Shown here piece after piece: positions 50,312 to 60,997 of a stretch of DNA of 64,000 nt (the first letter of the stretch is position 1; each line of letters begins with the position of its first letter). The notes beneath the pieces are model-generated. The model was not told the origin of the DNA, did not search any database, and worked only from the letters and a program-made list of their open reading frames with translations. Origin of the DNA: Mucilaginibacter xinganensis (GTDB lineage Bacteria > Bacteroidota > Bacteroidia > Sphingobacteriales > Sphingobacteriaceae); contig JAMFSA010000248.1 in NCBI GenBank assembly GCA_026225055.1, positions 127,332 through 191,331 on the forward strand, read 5' to 3'. A program made the translations under genes and the position numbers.

Positions 50312-51529
50312 CTACTTTGCCAGCATCATTAATATCTTTTTTGTTTCCCCGGGATAAATAGCGATATGATGACTGCGTATCAATATATCGGCATTAGTAG
50401 TTTTATTGATGTTTGAAGTAAGTATCACCTTGGTTAACAAAGCGGGCATGTGGCATTGTATACAGTTAGAACTGATAAGTTTCGCATTCAGCGAATTATA
50501 GATCTTGCAATAATTATGAGTAGTAACACTATGACAGTCAAGGCATTTTTGTGTGAACAAAGCCATGTTACCACGTTGGTTTTGATGCACATTATGACAA
50601 GTTCCGCAATCCATTTTGCTGTTGATGAAACATTTGCTGCTTTCCAACAATTGTACCTGGTTGCCATGTACATCAAGGTGGCTGGTATCTACAGCCCGCG
50701 CAAACTCAGGTAGTTTATAATTTGCAAGTGTATCGCCCGGTTTAAAAAAGAAGGTAGATCGCAACATCTGACTTTTATTACCCGAATGGCACTCGGCGCA
50801 CACATCTATTTTGCGTGCACGGGGTAGGGAACTAAAACTGGCTATATACTTCGCGATTTTAACATCAGGATTATTGGTTTGAAAATCAACATGCTGAGCG
50901 CCTGGGCCGTGGCATCTTTCACAATCTATACGATAAACCAATGAGCTTTTATCAAACTGTTCAGTATTATCTAATTTTTGCGCGTCATTTGGTTGCTCTG
51001 CTATAAATGAAGCATGGCATTCCATACAGCGCGATGTAATTATCCGGGTATAATCTGCAACACCGGGAGCGTACCCAGGGCTCATTAACCACTTATCCTG
51101 TTTGGTGAAATAGGAAATAGGGAGTTGGTTTAACCCGTTATTTTTCCAAAAAAGATAACTTTCGCCTTTTACGCCACCTAAAACTATATCGAAACGGTGG
51201 CGTTCCACTAATTTCCCGTTTAAATAATAGCTCTGGTACATGCCGCTATCCAGCTTTTCCATTACTACTTTTTGGGAGTCGCTCACTTTGAATGTGTTGA
51301 AATTTTTGGCGAAGCTGCCATGTACATTGTTAATGTCGGCCGGCATCGAAGCTACGTAGTGGGCGGTGTGTAAATATGATTTATAAATATCGCTGTGGCA
51401 TTTTATACAGGTTGATGATCCTGCATAGGAGTCACCCCGTGGGTCGGTAGGTTTAGTGTTTCTAAATGCGAGATAAATAATAACAAATAAGGCAATTAAT
51501 ATAATTGATATAAATACAATTTTCTTCAT
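50312..51529 (-). CDS. Heptaheme c-type cytochrome
   Basis: Seven CxxCH motifs: CIKCH, CMECH, CERCH, CAECH, CGTCH, CLDCH, CIQCH; N-terminal membrane/signal helix. Confidence 0.92.
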   Translation of the reverse strand: MKKIVFISIILIALFVIIYLAFRNTKPTDPRGDSYAGSSTCIKCHSDIYKSYLHTAHYVASMPADINNVHGSFAKNFNTFKVSDSQKVVMEKLDSGMYQSYYLNGKLVERHRFDIVLGGVKGESYLFWKNNGLNQLPISYFTKQDKWLMSPGYAPGVADYTRIITSRCMECHASFIAEQPNDAQKLDNTEQFDKSSLVYRIDCERCHGPGAQHVDFQTNNPDVKIAKYIASFSSLPRARKIDVCAECHSGNKSQMLRSTFFFKPGDTLANYKLPEFARAVDTSHLDVHGNQVQLLESSKCFINSKMDCGTCHNVHQNQRGNMALFTQKCLDCHSVTTHNYCKIYNSLNAKLISSNCIQCHMPALLTKVILTSNINKTTNADILIRSHHIAIYPGETKKILMMLAK

Positions 51530-51961
51530 TAGGATATAGACAGGTTATAAGAGAAAATCTGCTTTCAGAACTGGCAATTTTCAAGTATTGTGTTGTAAAT
51601 ATAATTAATAATTCCTTCTTTTTTAAGCAAACAATTTAGTATTATTGTTATAGATCATACACCAGTTAACCATTTAAAATAAATATTTAATATATTGATT
51701 ATAAGTTACTTAATTAAAATAGTAGTAATAAGATAAAAGATCGACAGGGTGCATGGCAATTCTTTCGTATGTCGAAAAATGGCATTGTATCATTGAGCTA
51801 ATTTTTAACAGCCGTTATTTATTTTTATTGTCTAAATAATGGTATAAAAAATCTTATTATTTGTTGGTATTTTTAATTTAGATTAACTATATAATTTATA
51901 TTCTATTTATTATTAAGGTTTATTTGGGGTTGTGAAGTATTATAATAACCTAATAATAACA

Positions 51962-54900
51962 ATGAATAAACTTATTTCCGGCGGCCTTCTCTTGTGCGCG
52001 GTATGTATCTTTTCATGCAAGAAAAAGCCAACCTTATTCCAATCAATTTCATCATCACATTCAGGTATTCATTTTGCAAATACAATTACTGAAAGCGATT
52101 CAATAAATCCCTTGGATATTGTAAATATTTATAATGGCGGCGGGGTTGGCGTAGGTGATTTTAATAACGATGGATTGCAGGATCTGTATTTCGTAGGTAA
52201 TATGGTATCCAGTAAGTTATACATCAATAAAGGCGATTTTAAGTTTGAAGATGTAACCGACAAAGCCGGTATAAGCGGCATGGGCCGCTGGGGGCGTGGC
52301 GTGTCTGTTATCGACATTAACAACGACGGCCTGATGGATATTTACGTTTGTAATACTATATCGCCCGACTCCAATAAACGCCGTAACTTGTTATACATTA
52401 ACCAGGGTATCGACAAAGATGGTGTGCCTCATTTTAAAGAAATGGCAAAGGAATACGGTTTGGATGCAACCATACAATCAACCATGGCCACGTTTTTTGA
52501 TTACGATAATGATGGTTATTTGGATATGTACCTTGTTGATAACGAGGCGAATGATAGCTATTACCCCAATGTTTTTGGGCGTAAAGGCAACAGGGGGAAG
52601 CCCGGCAGCATGGGCAGGTTATACCATAGTGTTTGGGATCCTCAGTTAAAGCATCTTGTTTTTCATGATGTTTCGGTACAGGCCGGTATTAATATTGGCG
52701 GTTTCGGGCATGCCGCAACTGTGGTGGATATTAACCGTGATGGCTGGAAAGATATTTATGTAAGCAATGATTTCATAGGGTCGAATATCCTCTATATAAA
52801 TAACCACGACGGCACTTTTACCGACCGCTCAAAAGAGTATTTTAAGCACACATCATTTAATGCTATGGGGCAGGATATAGTGGATATCAATAACGATGGC
52901 CTCGCCGATGTTTTTGAACTGGATATGAACCCCGAGGATAATTACCGTAAAAAAATGATGCTGATGGCAAGCAGTTATCAAACTATACAAAATTTCGAGC
53001 AGTTTGGCTATCAGTATCAGTATGTAAGGAACACTTTGCAGCTTAATCAGGGCCCAAAAGTTTTAGAGAATAATAAAATTGGCGACCCCGCTTTCAGTGA
53101 GATTGGTTTTATGAGCGGTGTTGCCCAAACAGATTGGAGCTGGACACCAGTTATCACAGATTTTAACAATGATGGCTATCGAGATATTATTGTTACCAAT
53201 GGCTTCCCGAAAGATATTACAGATCACGATTTTATGACTTACCGCCAAAACGCCTTTGCTATTGGTGCCAAGCAAAAAATTTTGGATCAGATTCCATCGG
53301 TAAAGATCCATAACTATGCGTTTAAAAATAATGGCGACCTTACTTTTAAGGATGAAACGGATGATTGGGGGCTAAGTCTGCCTACATTTTCAAATGCTGC
53401 AGTTTATGTTGATTTGAACAACGACGGCGCAATGGATATGGTGGTAAATAACACAAATGACGAGGCGCTCATCTACAAAAATACCTCACGCGAAAAAGAT
53501 CCGGCGGGGACACATTATTTACAGATAAAATTTAAAGGGGATAACCGCAATGTGAACGGTTTAGGCGCTTGGGCCGATATTTATTATGATCATGGTAAGC
53601 ACCAGGTTTCTGAAAATAACCCATACAGGGGATACCTCTCAACCAACCAAAATATAGCTCATTTTGGCTTAGGTAAAACACAAGTGCTCGATTCGGTGGT
53701 TATTCGCTGGGCAAACAACAAAAAACAAGTTTTACAACAGGTTAAAACCAATCAGGTAATTACTGCAAACATTGCCAATGCAACAGTTCCGTACTCGTGG
53801 ACTCAGCCCAAAACTGCTGATAAAGCGTTATTTACAGATGTAAGCAATGATAAGGATATCCACTACACGCACCGCGAACTGGACTTTGACGACTTTGAGA
53901 TCCAGAAACTCATTCCGCACAAACTTTCTGGTTATACGCCGGGTCTGGCTGTAGGCGATGTTGATGGAAATGGATTAGATGATATTATTATCGGGGGCAA
54001 CTCAATGATGCCTGCGCAGGTGTTTTTACAACAGGCAAACGGCAAGTTTATACGTCGCGATTTGTTGCAAAACCAGTCGGCCTATGCGGTTAATAACAAT
54101 GTTAAGGACGAAGGCATACTGCTTTTTGATGCCAATGGTGATGGTAAACTGGACCTGTATATAGCCAGCGGTGGCTATGCAACTGCTCATGATAATGATG
54201 TTTACCAGGATAGGTTATATTTAAACGACGGCAAGGGCAACTTTACTTTAGCGCCTAATGCTTTACCTATAAACCACACCAGTAAATTGTGTGTACGGGC
54301 ATTTGATTATAACAAGGATGGTAAACCCGATCTGTTCATTTCGGGTAGGGTTGATCCATGGAGTTATCCTAAGCCGGTATCAAGCGTAATATTGCGTAAC
54401 GATAGTAAAAATGGCGTGGTTAAGTTTACCGATGTAACAGACCAGGTAGCGCCAGGCTTAAAAAACGTAGGCTTAGTATGTGATGCCTTGTTTACCGATT
54501 ATGATAATGATGGCTGGCCCGATCTGATACTGGCAGGCGAATGGATGCCGGTGACTTTCTTTAAAAATGATCATGGTGTATTCAAAAATGTGACAAGCAC
54601 AACAGGCATAGGCAAACGCACAGGGTGGTGGAACAGTATAGTAGCCGGAGATTTCAGGCACACAGGCCGGATGGATTATATTGTGGGTAACGTTGGGTTA
54701 AATACTTTTTACAAGGCGACCGAGCAATACCCGGTTTATATAACTGCTAAAGATTTCGATAAGAATGGTAGTTATAATGCCATAACTTCTATCTTTTTGC
54801 CTGATCAGAATGGCGATAAAAAAGAGTTTCCAGCTATAAGCAGGGACGACATCTTAAAAGAGTTGATCAGCGTGAAAAAGAAATACACCAATTACAAATC

Positions 54901-55546
54901 GTACGCGACCGCTACAATGGATGAGGTTTTCCCGGCTGAGAGGAGAGCAGGCGCTTTAAGATTAATGTCGAATACATCAGCATCCTGCTTTTTGCGTAAT
55001 GATGGAAATGGGAAATTCACCATTATTCCATTACCTATGCAGGCGCAGGTATCAACCTTAAACGGTATGGTGGTTGATGATTTTGACGGCGACGGTAACC
55101 TCGACGTTATAATAAATGGCAACGATTACGGTAACGAGGTTTTTGATGGCAGGTACGATGCGCTTAACGGTTTAATGCTTAAAGGCGACGGAAAAGGCAA
55201 TTTTTCACCTCAAAGCATCCTACAAAGCGGAATTTATATCCCGCATGATGGCAAAGCTCTTGTAAAACTGCAAACCAGCGACGGTAAATACATGCTCGCT
55301 GCTAGCCAAAACCGCGATTCGCTGAAAGTATTTGTGCTCAACAGGCCTGTAAATAATATCAAGCTTCAGCCGGACGATCAAAGTGCCATTATCACCTATA
55401 AAAATGGCGCAAAACAAAAACAGGAGTTTTATTATGGATCTTCATTCCTGTCGCAATCAGGCAGGTTCTTAACCGTAAATAAGGATGTAACAAATGTCCA
55501 GATAACAAACAATAAAGGACAAACCAGAGCAATCCCGATTAAATAA
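51962..55546 (+). CDS. FG-GAP/VCBS-repeat lipoprotein with ASPIC/UnbV domain (CRTAC1-like)
   Basis: Lipobox IFSCKKK; repeated DxNxDGxxD (DFNNDGLQDLYF, DINNDGLMDIYV, DYDNDGYLDMYL and others); YLQIKFKGDNRNVNGLGAWADIYY UnbV-type region. Confidence 0.92.
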   Translation: MNKLISGGLLLCAVCIFSCKKKPTLFQSISSSHSGIHFANTITESDSINPLDIVNIYNGGGVGVGDFNNDGLQDLYFVGNMVSSKLYINKGDFKFEDVTDKAGISGMGRWGRGVSVIDINNDGLMDIYVCNTISPDSNKRRNLLYINQGIDKDGVPHFKEMAKEYGLDATIQSTMATFFDYDNDGYLDMYLVDNEANDSYYPNVFGRKGNRGKPGSMGRLYHSVWDPQLKHLVFHDVSVQAGINIGGFGHAATVVDINRDGWKDIYVSNDFIGSNILYINNHDGTFTDRSKEYFKHTSFNAMGQDIVDINNDGLADVFELDMNPEDNYRKKMMLMASSYQTIQNFEQFGYQYQYVRNTLQLNQGPKVLENNKIGDPAFSEIGFMSGVAQTDWSWTPVITDFNNDGYRDIIVTNGFPKDITDHDFMTYRQNAFAIGAKQKILDQIPSVKIHNYAFKNNGDLTFKDETDDWGLSLPTFSNAAVYVDLNNDGAMDMVVNNTNDEALIYKNTSREKDPAGTHYLQIKFKGDNRNVNGLGAWADIYYDHGKHQVSENNPYRGYLSTNQNIAHFGLGKTQVLDSVVIRWANNKKQVLQQVKTNQVITANIANATVPYSWTQPKTADKALFTDVSNDKDIHYTHRELDFDDFEIQKLIPHKLSGYTPGLAVGDVDGNGLDDIIIGGNSMMPAQVFLQQANGKFIRRDLLQNQSAYAVNNNVKDEGILLFDANGDGKLDLYIASGGYATAHDNDVYQDRLYLNDGKGNFTLAPNALPINHTSKLCVRAFDYNKDGKPDLFISGRVDPWSYPKPVSSVILRNDSKNGVVKFTDVTDQVAPGLKNVGLVCDALFTDYDNDGWPDLILAGEWMPVTFFKNDHGVFKNVTSTTGIGKRTGWWNSIVAGDFRHTGRMDYIVGNVGLNTFYKATEQYPVYITAKDFDKNGSYNAITSIFLPDQNGDKKEFPAISRDDILKELISVKKKYTNYKSYATATMDEVFPAERRAGALRLMSNTSASCFLRNDGNGKFTIIPLPMQAQVSTLNGMVVDDFDGDGNLDVIINGNDYGNEVFDGRYDALNGLMLKGDGKGNFSPQSILQSGIYIPHDGKALVKLQTSDGKYMLAASQNRDSLKVFVLNRPVNNIKLQPDDQSAIITYKNGAKQKQEFYYGSSFLSQSGRFLTVNKDVTNVQITNNKGQTRAIPIK

Positions 55547-55570
55547 AAAATGCCCGTAAGGGCATTTTTT
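55545..55570. terminator. Bidirectional terminator between convergent genes
   Basis: AAAAAATGCCC-GTAA-GGGCATTTTTT. Confidence 0.9.
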
Positions 55571-55607
55571 GTAACCAACTGATTTATTTATTATTCACAC
55601 TTATTAT

Positions 55608-57218
55608 TTAAATTGAAACAGGCTTGCTAAATGCAGATTCATTGCCATGTATATCAACAGCTTTTATCTTCAGGCTTTTGCCCTTAAAATTTGCGGGTAC
55701 AGTAAACGTTGTTAAAGGAGTATACCAAACGCGTTTGCCATTCAGGTACAGGTCATAGCCAATAAAAGATTTACTGCCTTTTACTTCAGTCCATTTTAAG
55801 AGTGATGATTTATTACTGCGTATTAAAGTAACATATGCAGGTATTGCCGGTGATGAATTATCAGGCGTAAGGCTTTGTATGCAATTCATAAATGCCCTGT
55901 AAGTATGATAGGTGCCTTTCCAGATCTGTCCTTTCAGCGCAATTTTGTATTGTGGCTGCTTATCTATACCGCCCTGGTACCAGTCGCCGTGTACGCTATC
56001 AATTAAATAGGTTTGTACATAGCTCCATAGCTGTTTAAAGGTCTTGAAGTATTGATGTTTATCATTGGGGTAATATTTATCCATTAATAAAAGGGTGTTC
56101 AACCCCTCAGCCTGCGCCCACCAGTTTTTGGTATCAGCAATAACAGTCAAACCTGGTTTATCTTTGAAATAATAACCCTCATCATAAAAACCGCCCACAC
56201 GTTTATCGTAACCATTATCTAGCGCGTGGTCAAGCATTTTTTTGCCGATCCTTAACGTTAGTGTATCATTTTTTATGCCTAAGGTGCGTGATGCTTCCAG
56301 CATCAGATAAGCAGTTTCCACATCGTGCCCAAATGATACATGATTTAATCCACGGTGCTTTAATATTACCGCTTCTGATGAATCCCTATACGATACCGGC
56401 GACCAATCATCATGAAAAAACAAATTCAAATAACCCTTAGGTGTAACTATTTTATCACGGATCAGCAGCAGCATCTCGTTTAAACGGGTCTTTAATAAAT
56501 CATTGGGCCAAACGGTATATAACTCGTTAAATGCTTCCAGCAAATGGATGGATGTATTCTGATCCTTATAGCCAAGCTCGGCCGTAGTAGGGGTGCTGGC
56601 ATCACGTTTTATGGGTGTGCCATTCCTTTCCATATGCTGAAAGTATCCTTTATAAAGCGGGTCGTGACTATGTTTTTCGAGCCACATAAAATCAGCTATC
56701 GCAAGGTTTAGCGCGCTGGTATCACCACTTACCTGGTAATAGGCTGATAGCGCGTAAATAGCAAACGAATTACCATACGCTTCCTTAGGAGCGAAACCAC
56801 CTTTTTTAACATTACCTTTTTTATCAATAAAAGTATAAAACCCGCCGTATTGCTTATCCCACATTACATTCTTTAAAAATTGAAAGCCGTGAGCGGCTGC
56901 AGCTTTATAATAAGTTACTGTCGGAAACATTTCCGCAGCTTTGGAGGTGCTCCAAACGTGGCGGGCCTGTGTAACAATCATTTTATCCTGGTTGCCAACC
57001 GGCTTGAAATCGTAGCTAAAAGAACTTAAAAAACCACCATCTGCAGTATCAACAGATGCCGGGTACCATGGCTTAAGCAATTTGTTAACCATGGAGTATT
57101 TCATTTGCACGGCTATCTGCTTTTTTTCGGAGGCTTTATCCTGACTAAAAGCATGTAAACTAAAAGCTATTGAACATACAGCAAATGCTTTGGCTGCAAA
57201 AGGTATTGACGATGACAT
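55608..57218 (-). CDS. Exported AGE-family (N-acylglucosamine/cellobiose/mannobiose 2-epimerase-like) protein with C-terminal FN3-like domain
   Basis: ARHVWSTSKAAE, GGFYTFIDKKGN, HVSFGHDVETAYLMLEA, NWWAQAEGLNTLLLM; signal peptide ending around FSQ; C-terminal KWTEVKGSKSFIGYDLYLNGKRV...AVDIHGNESAFSKPVSI. Confidence 0.85.
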   Translation of the reverse strand: MSSSIPFAAKAFAVCSIAFSLHAFSQDKASEKKQIAVQMKYSMVNKLLKPWYPASVDTADGGFLSSFSYDFKPVGNQDKMIVTQARHVWSTSKAAEMFPTVTYYKAAAAHGFQFLKNVMWDKQYGGFYTFIDKKGNVKKGGFAPKEAYGNSFAIYALSAYYQVSGDTSALNLAIADFMWLEKHSHDPLYKGYFQHMERNGTPIKRDASTPTTAELGYKDQNTSIHLLEAFNELYTVWPNDLLKTRLNEMLLLIRDKIVTPKGYLNLFFHDDWSPVSYRDSSEAVILKHRGLNHVSFGHDVETAYLMLEASRTLGIKNDTLTLRIGKKMLDHALDNGYDKRVGGFYDEGYYFKDKPGLTVIADTKNWWAQAEGLNTLLLMDKYYPNDKHQYFKTFKQLWSYVQTYLIDSVHGDWYQGGIDKQPQYKIALKGQIWKGTYHTYRAFMNCIQSLTPDNSSPAIPAYVTLIRSNKSSLLKWTEVKGSKSFIGYDLYLNGKRVWYTPLTTFTVPANFKGKSLKIKAVDIHGNESAFSKPVSI

Positions 57219-57529
57219 ATCGGTAAATGGATTGGTGCTTCTAATTTAAGTCTATTGATGATAATGGCGTTATTTAGCGCGTTTTGAGCAAAATTTTGAT
57301 AAGAAAATATCAACATTCATTTTGCAATCAGGTTTTTTGACTTTTCCTAAAAACTACATTACAATAAAACATTTGGTAAAAAAGTATTACTGTAGCTTAC
57401 CCACACTCGGTAAGTTTGTTTAGTGAGTGTACGTGGTACACCGCCGCTAATTATAATCGATATAATTTCCTTTACGTGGTATGATTAACTTATTTCCTAA
57501 GGTTATGTCTTATCAATTTTTTAAACTTT

Positions 57530-60034
57530 ATGAAGTACAAACACCTGTTAAAACTTGTCGGCATTTGTGTTGCGGTTTCAATTAATACGGCTGTATACGC
57601 CCAGAATACGAAGAAATCCACCGGGATGATACTCAATAGCCAGGAGTACCTGGAGTACCAGGGCGTAAACGTAATGCTTGCGCATGATTTTTATCCCGAG
57701 GGCCATCAGGGTGGGGTAGGCGTGATACAAAACGGACAAAGGGTTGGTACTAACGGCGATTTGCGTTTGGAACCTACGCCGGGGCAATGGTCGCCGATAC
57801 CAAAAGTGGGCAAGCGGGTGGTTGATACCAAAACAGGCGAAATAAGCGTGAGGATGGAATATCCAAACGAGGCCATCGACCGCAAGGGGTTTAACCCGGT
57901 TATTTACCCTGACTTGAAATTTGCCTACAATATCCGTGTGGTACCGGTTGGTAAATCATTCAAAATAATTGTGGATCTGGATAAACCCTTGCCCGATAAT
58001 TGGATAGGAAAGGTTGGTTTCAATTTTGAGCTTTTCCCGGGGATACTGTTTGGCAAATCCTATTATATGGATCAGCAATTTGGTGTGTTCCCGCAACAGG
58101 GTAACGACCAGGTATATAAGGACAGCGACGGTGATTTCCAGGTAACACCAATGGCATCGGGCAAAACGCTGACCATCGTACCTGAATCAGACAAGCAACG
58201 CATGACCATCCAAAACCTGAGCGGTGGTAACCTGGAACTGATTGACGGCAGGAGCAAATATAATAACGGTTGGTTCGTGGTACGATCATTAGTTGCGAAG
58301 GGAGCAACAAAAAATGCCATAGAATGGCTGGTTACGCCGCATGCTATTGAGGGTTGGCAGTCGGATCCTGTGATACAGGTATCAGAAGTTGGCTATCATC
58401 CTGATCAGAAAAAGATAGCCGTTATTGAACTGGATAAGCACGATACCAAAAAGCTTTCTGCATCCCTGTTAAGGATTAATGAAAACGGTGGTTTTGAAAC
58501 AGTTCTTTCGACCGGGACAAAGGATTGGGGCGATTTTTTGCGTTACCATTACCTGCAGTTTGATTTCAGCGCGATAAAAAAGCCAGGCATGTATGTAGTA
58601 AGCTATGGCAGTTTTAAAACCCATCCATTCCAGATCAGTAAGGATGTGTACAGCAATAATGTGTGGCAACCCACGCTCGAATATTTTTTGCCCGTGCAAA
58701 TGTGCCACATGAAGGTGAAAGATAACTACCGCATCTGGCATGGCTTCTGCCATATGGATGATGCCCGAATGGCGCCAACAGACTCCGATCATTTTGACGG
58801 CTATATACAGGGACATTCTACCTTAACTAAATATGCGCCGGGGCAAACCGTGCCGGGTTTAAATAAAGGCGGCTGGCACGATGCGGGTGACTTTGATCTC
58901 AGGATAGAGTCACAGGCGGAAACTGTGCATGGTTTAACGCTGGCTTATGAGCAGTTCAACGTGAAATATGATAACACCACCATCGATCAAACTACGCAAA
59001 CCGTTGATATCCAAAAGCCGGATGGTAAACCTGACGTACTACAGCAAATAGAGCATGGCTTACTATCAATTGTAGGCGGCTATGAATCAATGGGCCGGTT
59101 TTACAGGGGTATGATTGAGCCGACCTTGCCGCAGTACACCATTTTGGGTGATGCTGCTAATATAACGGATAACAAGCCTTATGTAGCACCTGCAAACGGG
59201 ACACCACCACCGGCAGTAGGTTTGCCTAATTCACCCGATGACCGTTGGGTATTTACTGAAGATAACCCCGAACGCAGCCTGGAAACTGCTGCTGCTTTAG
59301 CCGCTGCTAACCGTGTAATGAAAGGCTTTAATGATACCCTGGCCAGCCAATGCCTGCAAATTGCTGAGGAAGTATGGAAGAACACCAAAGAGAAACGTGA
59401 ATTAAGTCGCGTGCCATTAGCAGTTGAGCTACTGGTAACCACAGGTAAAAAGGAATATGCCGATTTTTTGGTGGCGCACACTCAAATCATCGCGCAGCAT
59501 ATAAATAATACTGGTTGGTTGGTAGGGCGCACACTTTCGCTTATTAACGATCAGGCTTATCATGATGCCATTACCCAGGCGGTAACAAAATTATACGCGC
59601 AGGTTAAGCTGGATGGTACCAAAACGCCTTACAGCGTGCCTTATGAGCCGGATATTTGGGGCGCAGGCTGGGGGATCCAGAATTTTGGCTACAAACAATA
59701 TTTCCTTTATAAATACTTCCCATCCATTTTTCCGGATGATTATATGTTAGCCTCTATAAACTTTGTTTTGGGCTGCCATCCGGGTTCAAACACAGCTTCG
59801 TTTGTTTCGGGGGTAGGATCAAAATCGATGACAACTGCTTACGGCTTTAACCGTGCCGACTGGTCGTATATCCCCGGAGGGATAACCTCAGGTACGGCAT
59901 TGATCCGTCCTGATTTTCCCGAACTGCTTAACTGGCCCTTTTTATGGCAGCAGGGTGAATATGTTTTAGGCGGAGGCACTACCGACTATTTATTTTTAAT
60001 ATTAGCAGCCAACGATATCTTAAATAAAAAGTAA
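57530..60034 (+). CDS. GH9 endoglucanase with N-terminal CelD-type Ig-like domain
   Basis: VSEVGYHPDQKKIAVIELD (CelD_N), GGWHDAGDFDLRIESQAE, VLGCHPGSNTASFVSGVG. Confidence 0.92.
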   Translation: MKYKHLLKLVGICVAVSINTAVYAQNTKKSTGMILNSQEYLEYQGVNVMLAHDFYPEGHQGGVGVIQNGQRVGTNGDLRLEPTPGQWSPIPKVGKRVVDTKTGEISVRMEYPNEAIDRKGFNPVIYPDLKFAYNIRVVPVGKSFKIIVDLDKPLPDNWIGKVGFNFELFPGILFGKSYYMDQQFGVFPQQGNDQVYKDSDGDFQVTPMASGKTLTIVPESDKQRMTIQNLSGGNLELIDGRSKYNNGWFVVRSLVAKGATKNAIEWLVTPHAIEGWQSDPVIQVSEVGYHPDQKKIAVIELDKHDTKKLSASLLRINENGGFETVLSTGTKDWGDFLRYHYLQFDFSAIKKPGMYVVSYGSFKTHPFQISKDVYSNNVWQPTLEYFLPVQMCHMKVKDNYRIWHGFCHMDDARMAPTDSDHFDGYIQGHSTLTKYAPGQTVPGLNKGGWHDAGDFDLRIESQAETVHGLTLAYEQFNVKYDNTTIDQTTQTVDIQKPDGKPDVLQQIEHGLLSIVGGYESMGRFYRGMIEPTLPQYTILGDAANITDNKPYVAPANGTPPPAVGLPNSPDDRWVFTEDNPERSLETAAALAAANRVMKGFNDTLASQCLQIAEEVWKNTKEKRELSRVPLAVELLVTTGKKEYADFLVAHTQIIAQHINNTGWLVGRTLSLINDQAYHDAITQAVTKLYAQVKLDGTKTPYSVPYEPDIWGAGWGIQNFGYKQYFLYKYFPSIFPDDYMLASINFVLGCHPGSNTASFVSGVGSKSMTTAYGFNRADWSYIPGGITSGTALIRPDFPELLNWPFLWQQGEYVLGGGTTDYLFLILAANDILNKK

Positions 60035-60078
60035 GTTTACTACATTGCACATACCAATTACGCTATAAACCATTCTAC

Positions 60079-60963
60079 ATGACTAACAGAAGAACATTTA
60101 TAAAAACTTCAGCTTTACTTTCCGCCGGGATTTTAGCTGCTCCCAACTTATTTGCTTACGATAAGAAATATATTGGCCTGCAACTATACACCGTGCGCGA
60201 TTACATGGCAAAAGACCCCGCGGCTGCTTTAGCACAAGTAGCACAAATAGGTTATACATCTGTTGAAGGTGCTACGTACACCGGTAACGAACAGTTTTAT
60301 GGCATGGATGCCAAAGCATTCGGCAGCCTGTTAAAACAAAATGGCCTGATTATGCCAAGCAGTCACTATCGTTTAGGCGAGGAACTGGTGAACGGCTCTT
60401 CACAAAAAGGCACTATATTGAATGACTGGGACAAAGCGGTGGATGATGCGGCCAGTATAGGTTTAAAATACATGGTATGCGCCTACCTGGCCGATACAGA
60501 ACGCGGATCCTTAGATCATTATAAAAAGGTAGCTGAAAATCTCACCAAAGCTGGTGAAACCTGTAAAAAAGCAGGTATACAGCTTTGCTACCACAACCAC
60601 GATTTTGAATTTATACAACAGGACGGTAAATATCCATACGAAACCATATTAGCCAATGCGGATAAAGATCTGGTGAAGATGGAAATGGATATGTACTGGA
60701 TCACCAAAGCTAATCAGGATCCTACAAAACTGATCGATGAAAATCCGGGCCGTTTCCCATTATGGCACTTAAAGGATATGAACAATACCACCGACCGTGC
60801 ATTTACTGAGGTTGGTAATGGCATTATTGATTTTAAAAAGATATTTAAGAGCGCCAATAAAGCCGGACTAAAATACTTCTTTGTAGAGCAGGATAAATGC
60901 CCCGGCGATCCTTACGATAGTATTAAAAAGAGTATTTCATACATAAAAAGTAACCTGGTTTAA
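60079..60963 (+). CDS. Sugar phosphate isomerase/epimerase-like (AP endonuclease 2 TIM barrel), Tat-like leader
   Basis: TNRRTFIKTSALL leader; IGLQLYTVRDYM, LCYHNHDFEF, VKMEMDMYWITKA. Confidence 0.88.
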   Translation: MTNRRTFIKTSALLSAGILAAPNLFAYDKKYIGLQLYTVRDYMAKDPAAALAQVAQIGYTSVEGATYTGNEQFYGMDAKAFGSLLKQNGLIMPSSHYRLGEELVNGSSQKGTILNDWDKAVDDAASIGLKYMVCAYLADTERGSLDHYKKVAENLTKAGETCKKAGIQLCYHNHDFEFIQQDGKYPYETILANADKDLVKMEMDMYWITKANQDPTKLIDENPGRFPLWHLKDMNNTTDRAFTEVGNGIIDFKKIFKSANKAGLKYFFVEQDKCPGDPYDSIKKSISYIKSNLV

Positions 60964-60982
60964 TTAACCAGGTTACTTTTAA
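60944..60982. terminator. Bidirectional terminator overlapping the stop codon of the preceding gene
   Basis: AGTAACCTGGTT-TAATT-AACCAGGTTACT flanked by A-run and T-run. Confidence 0.85.
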
Positions 60983-60997
60983 GCTTATATAGTATTG

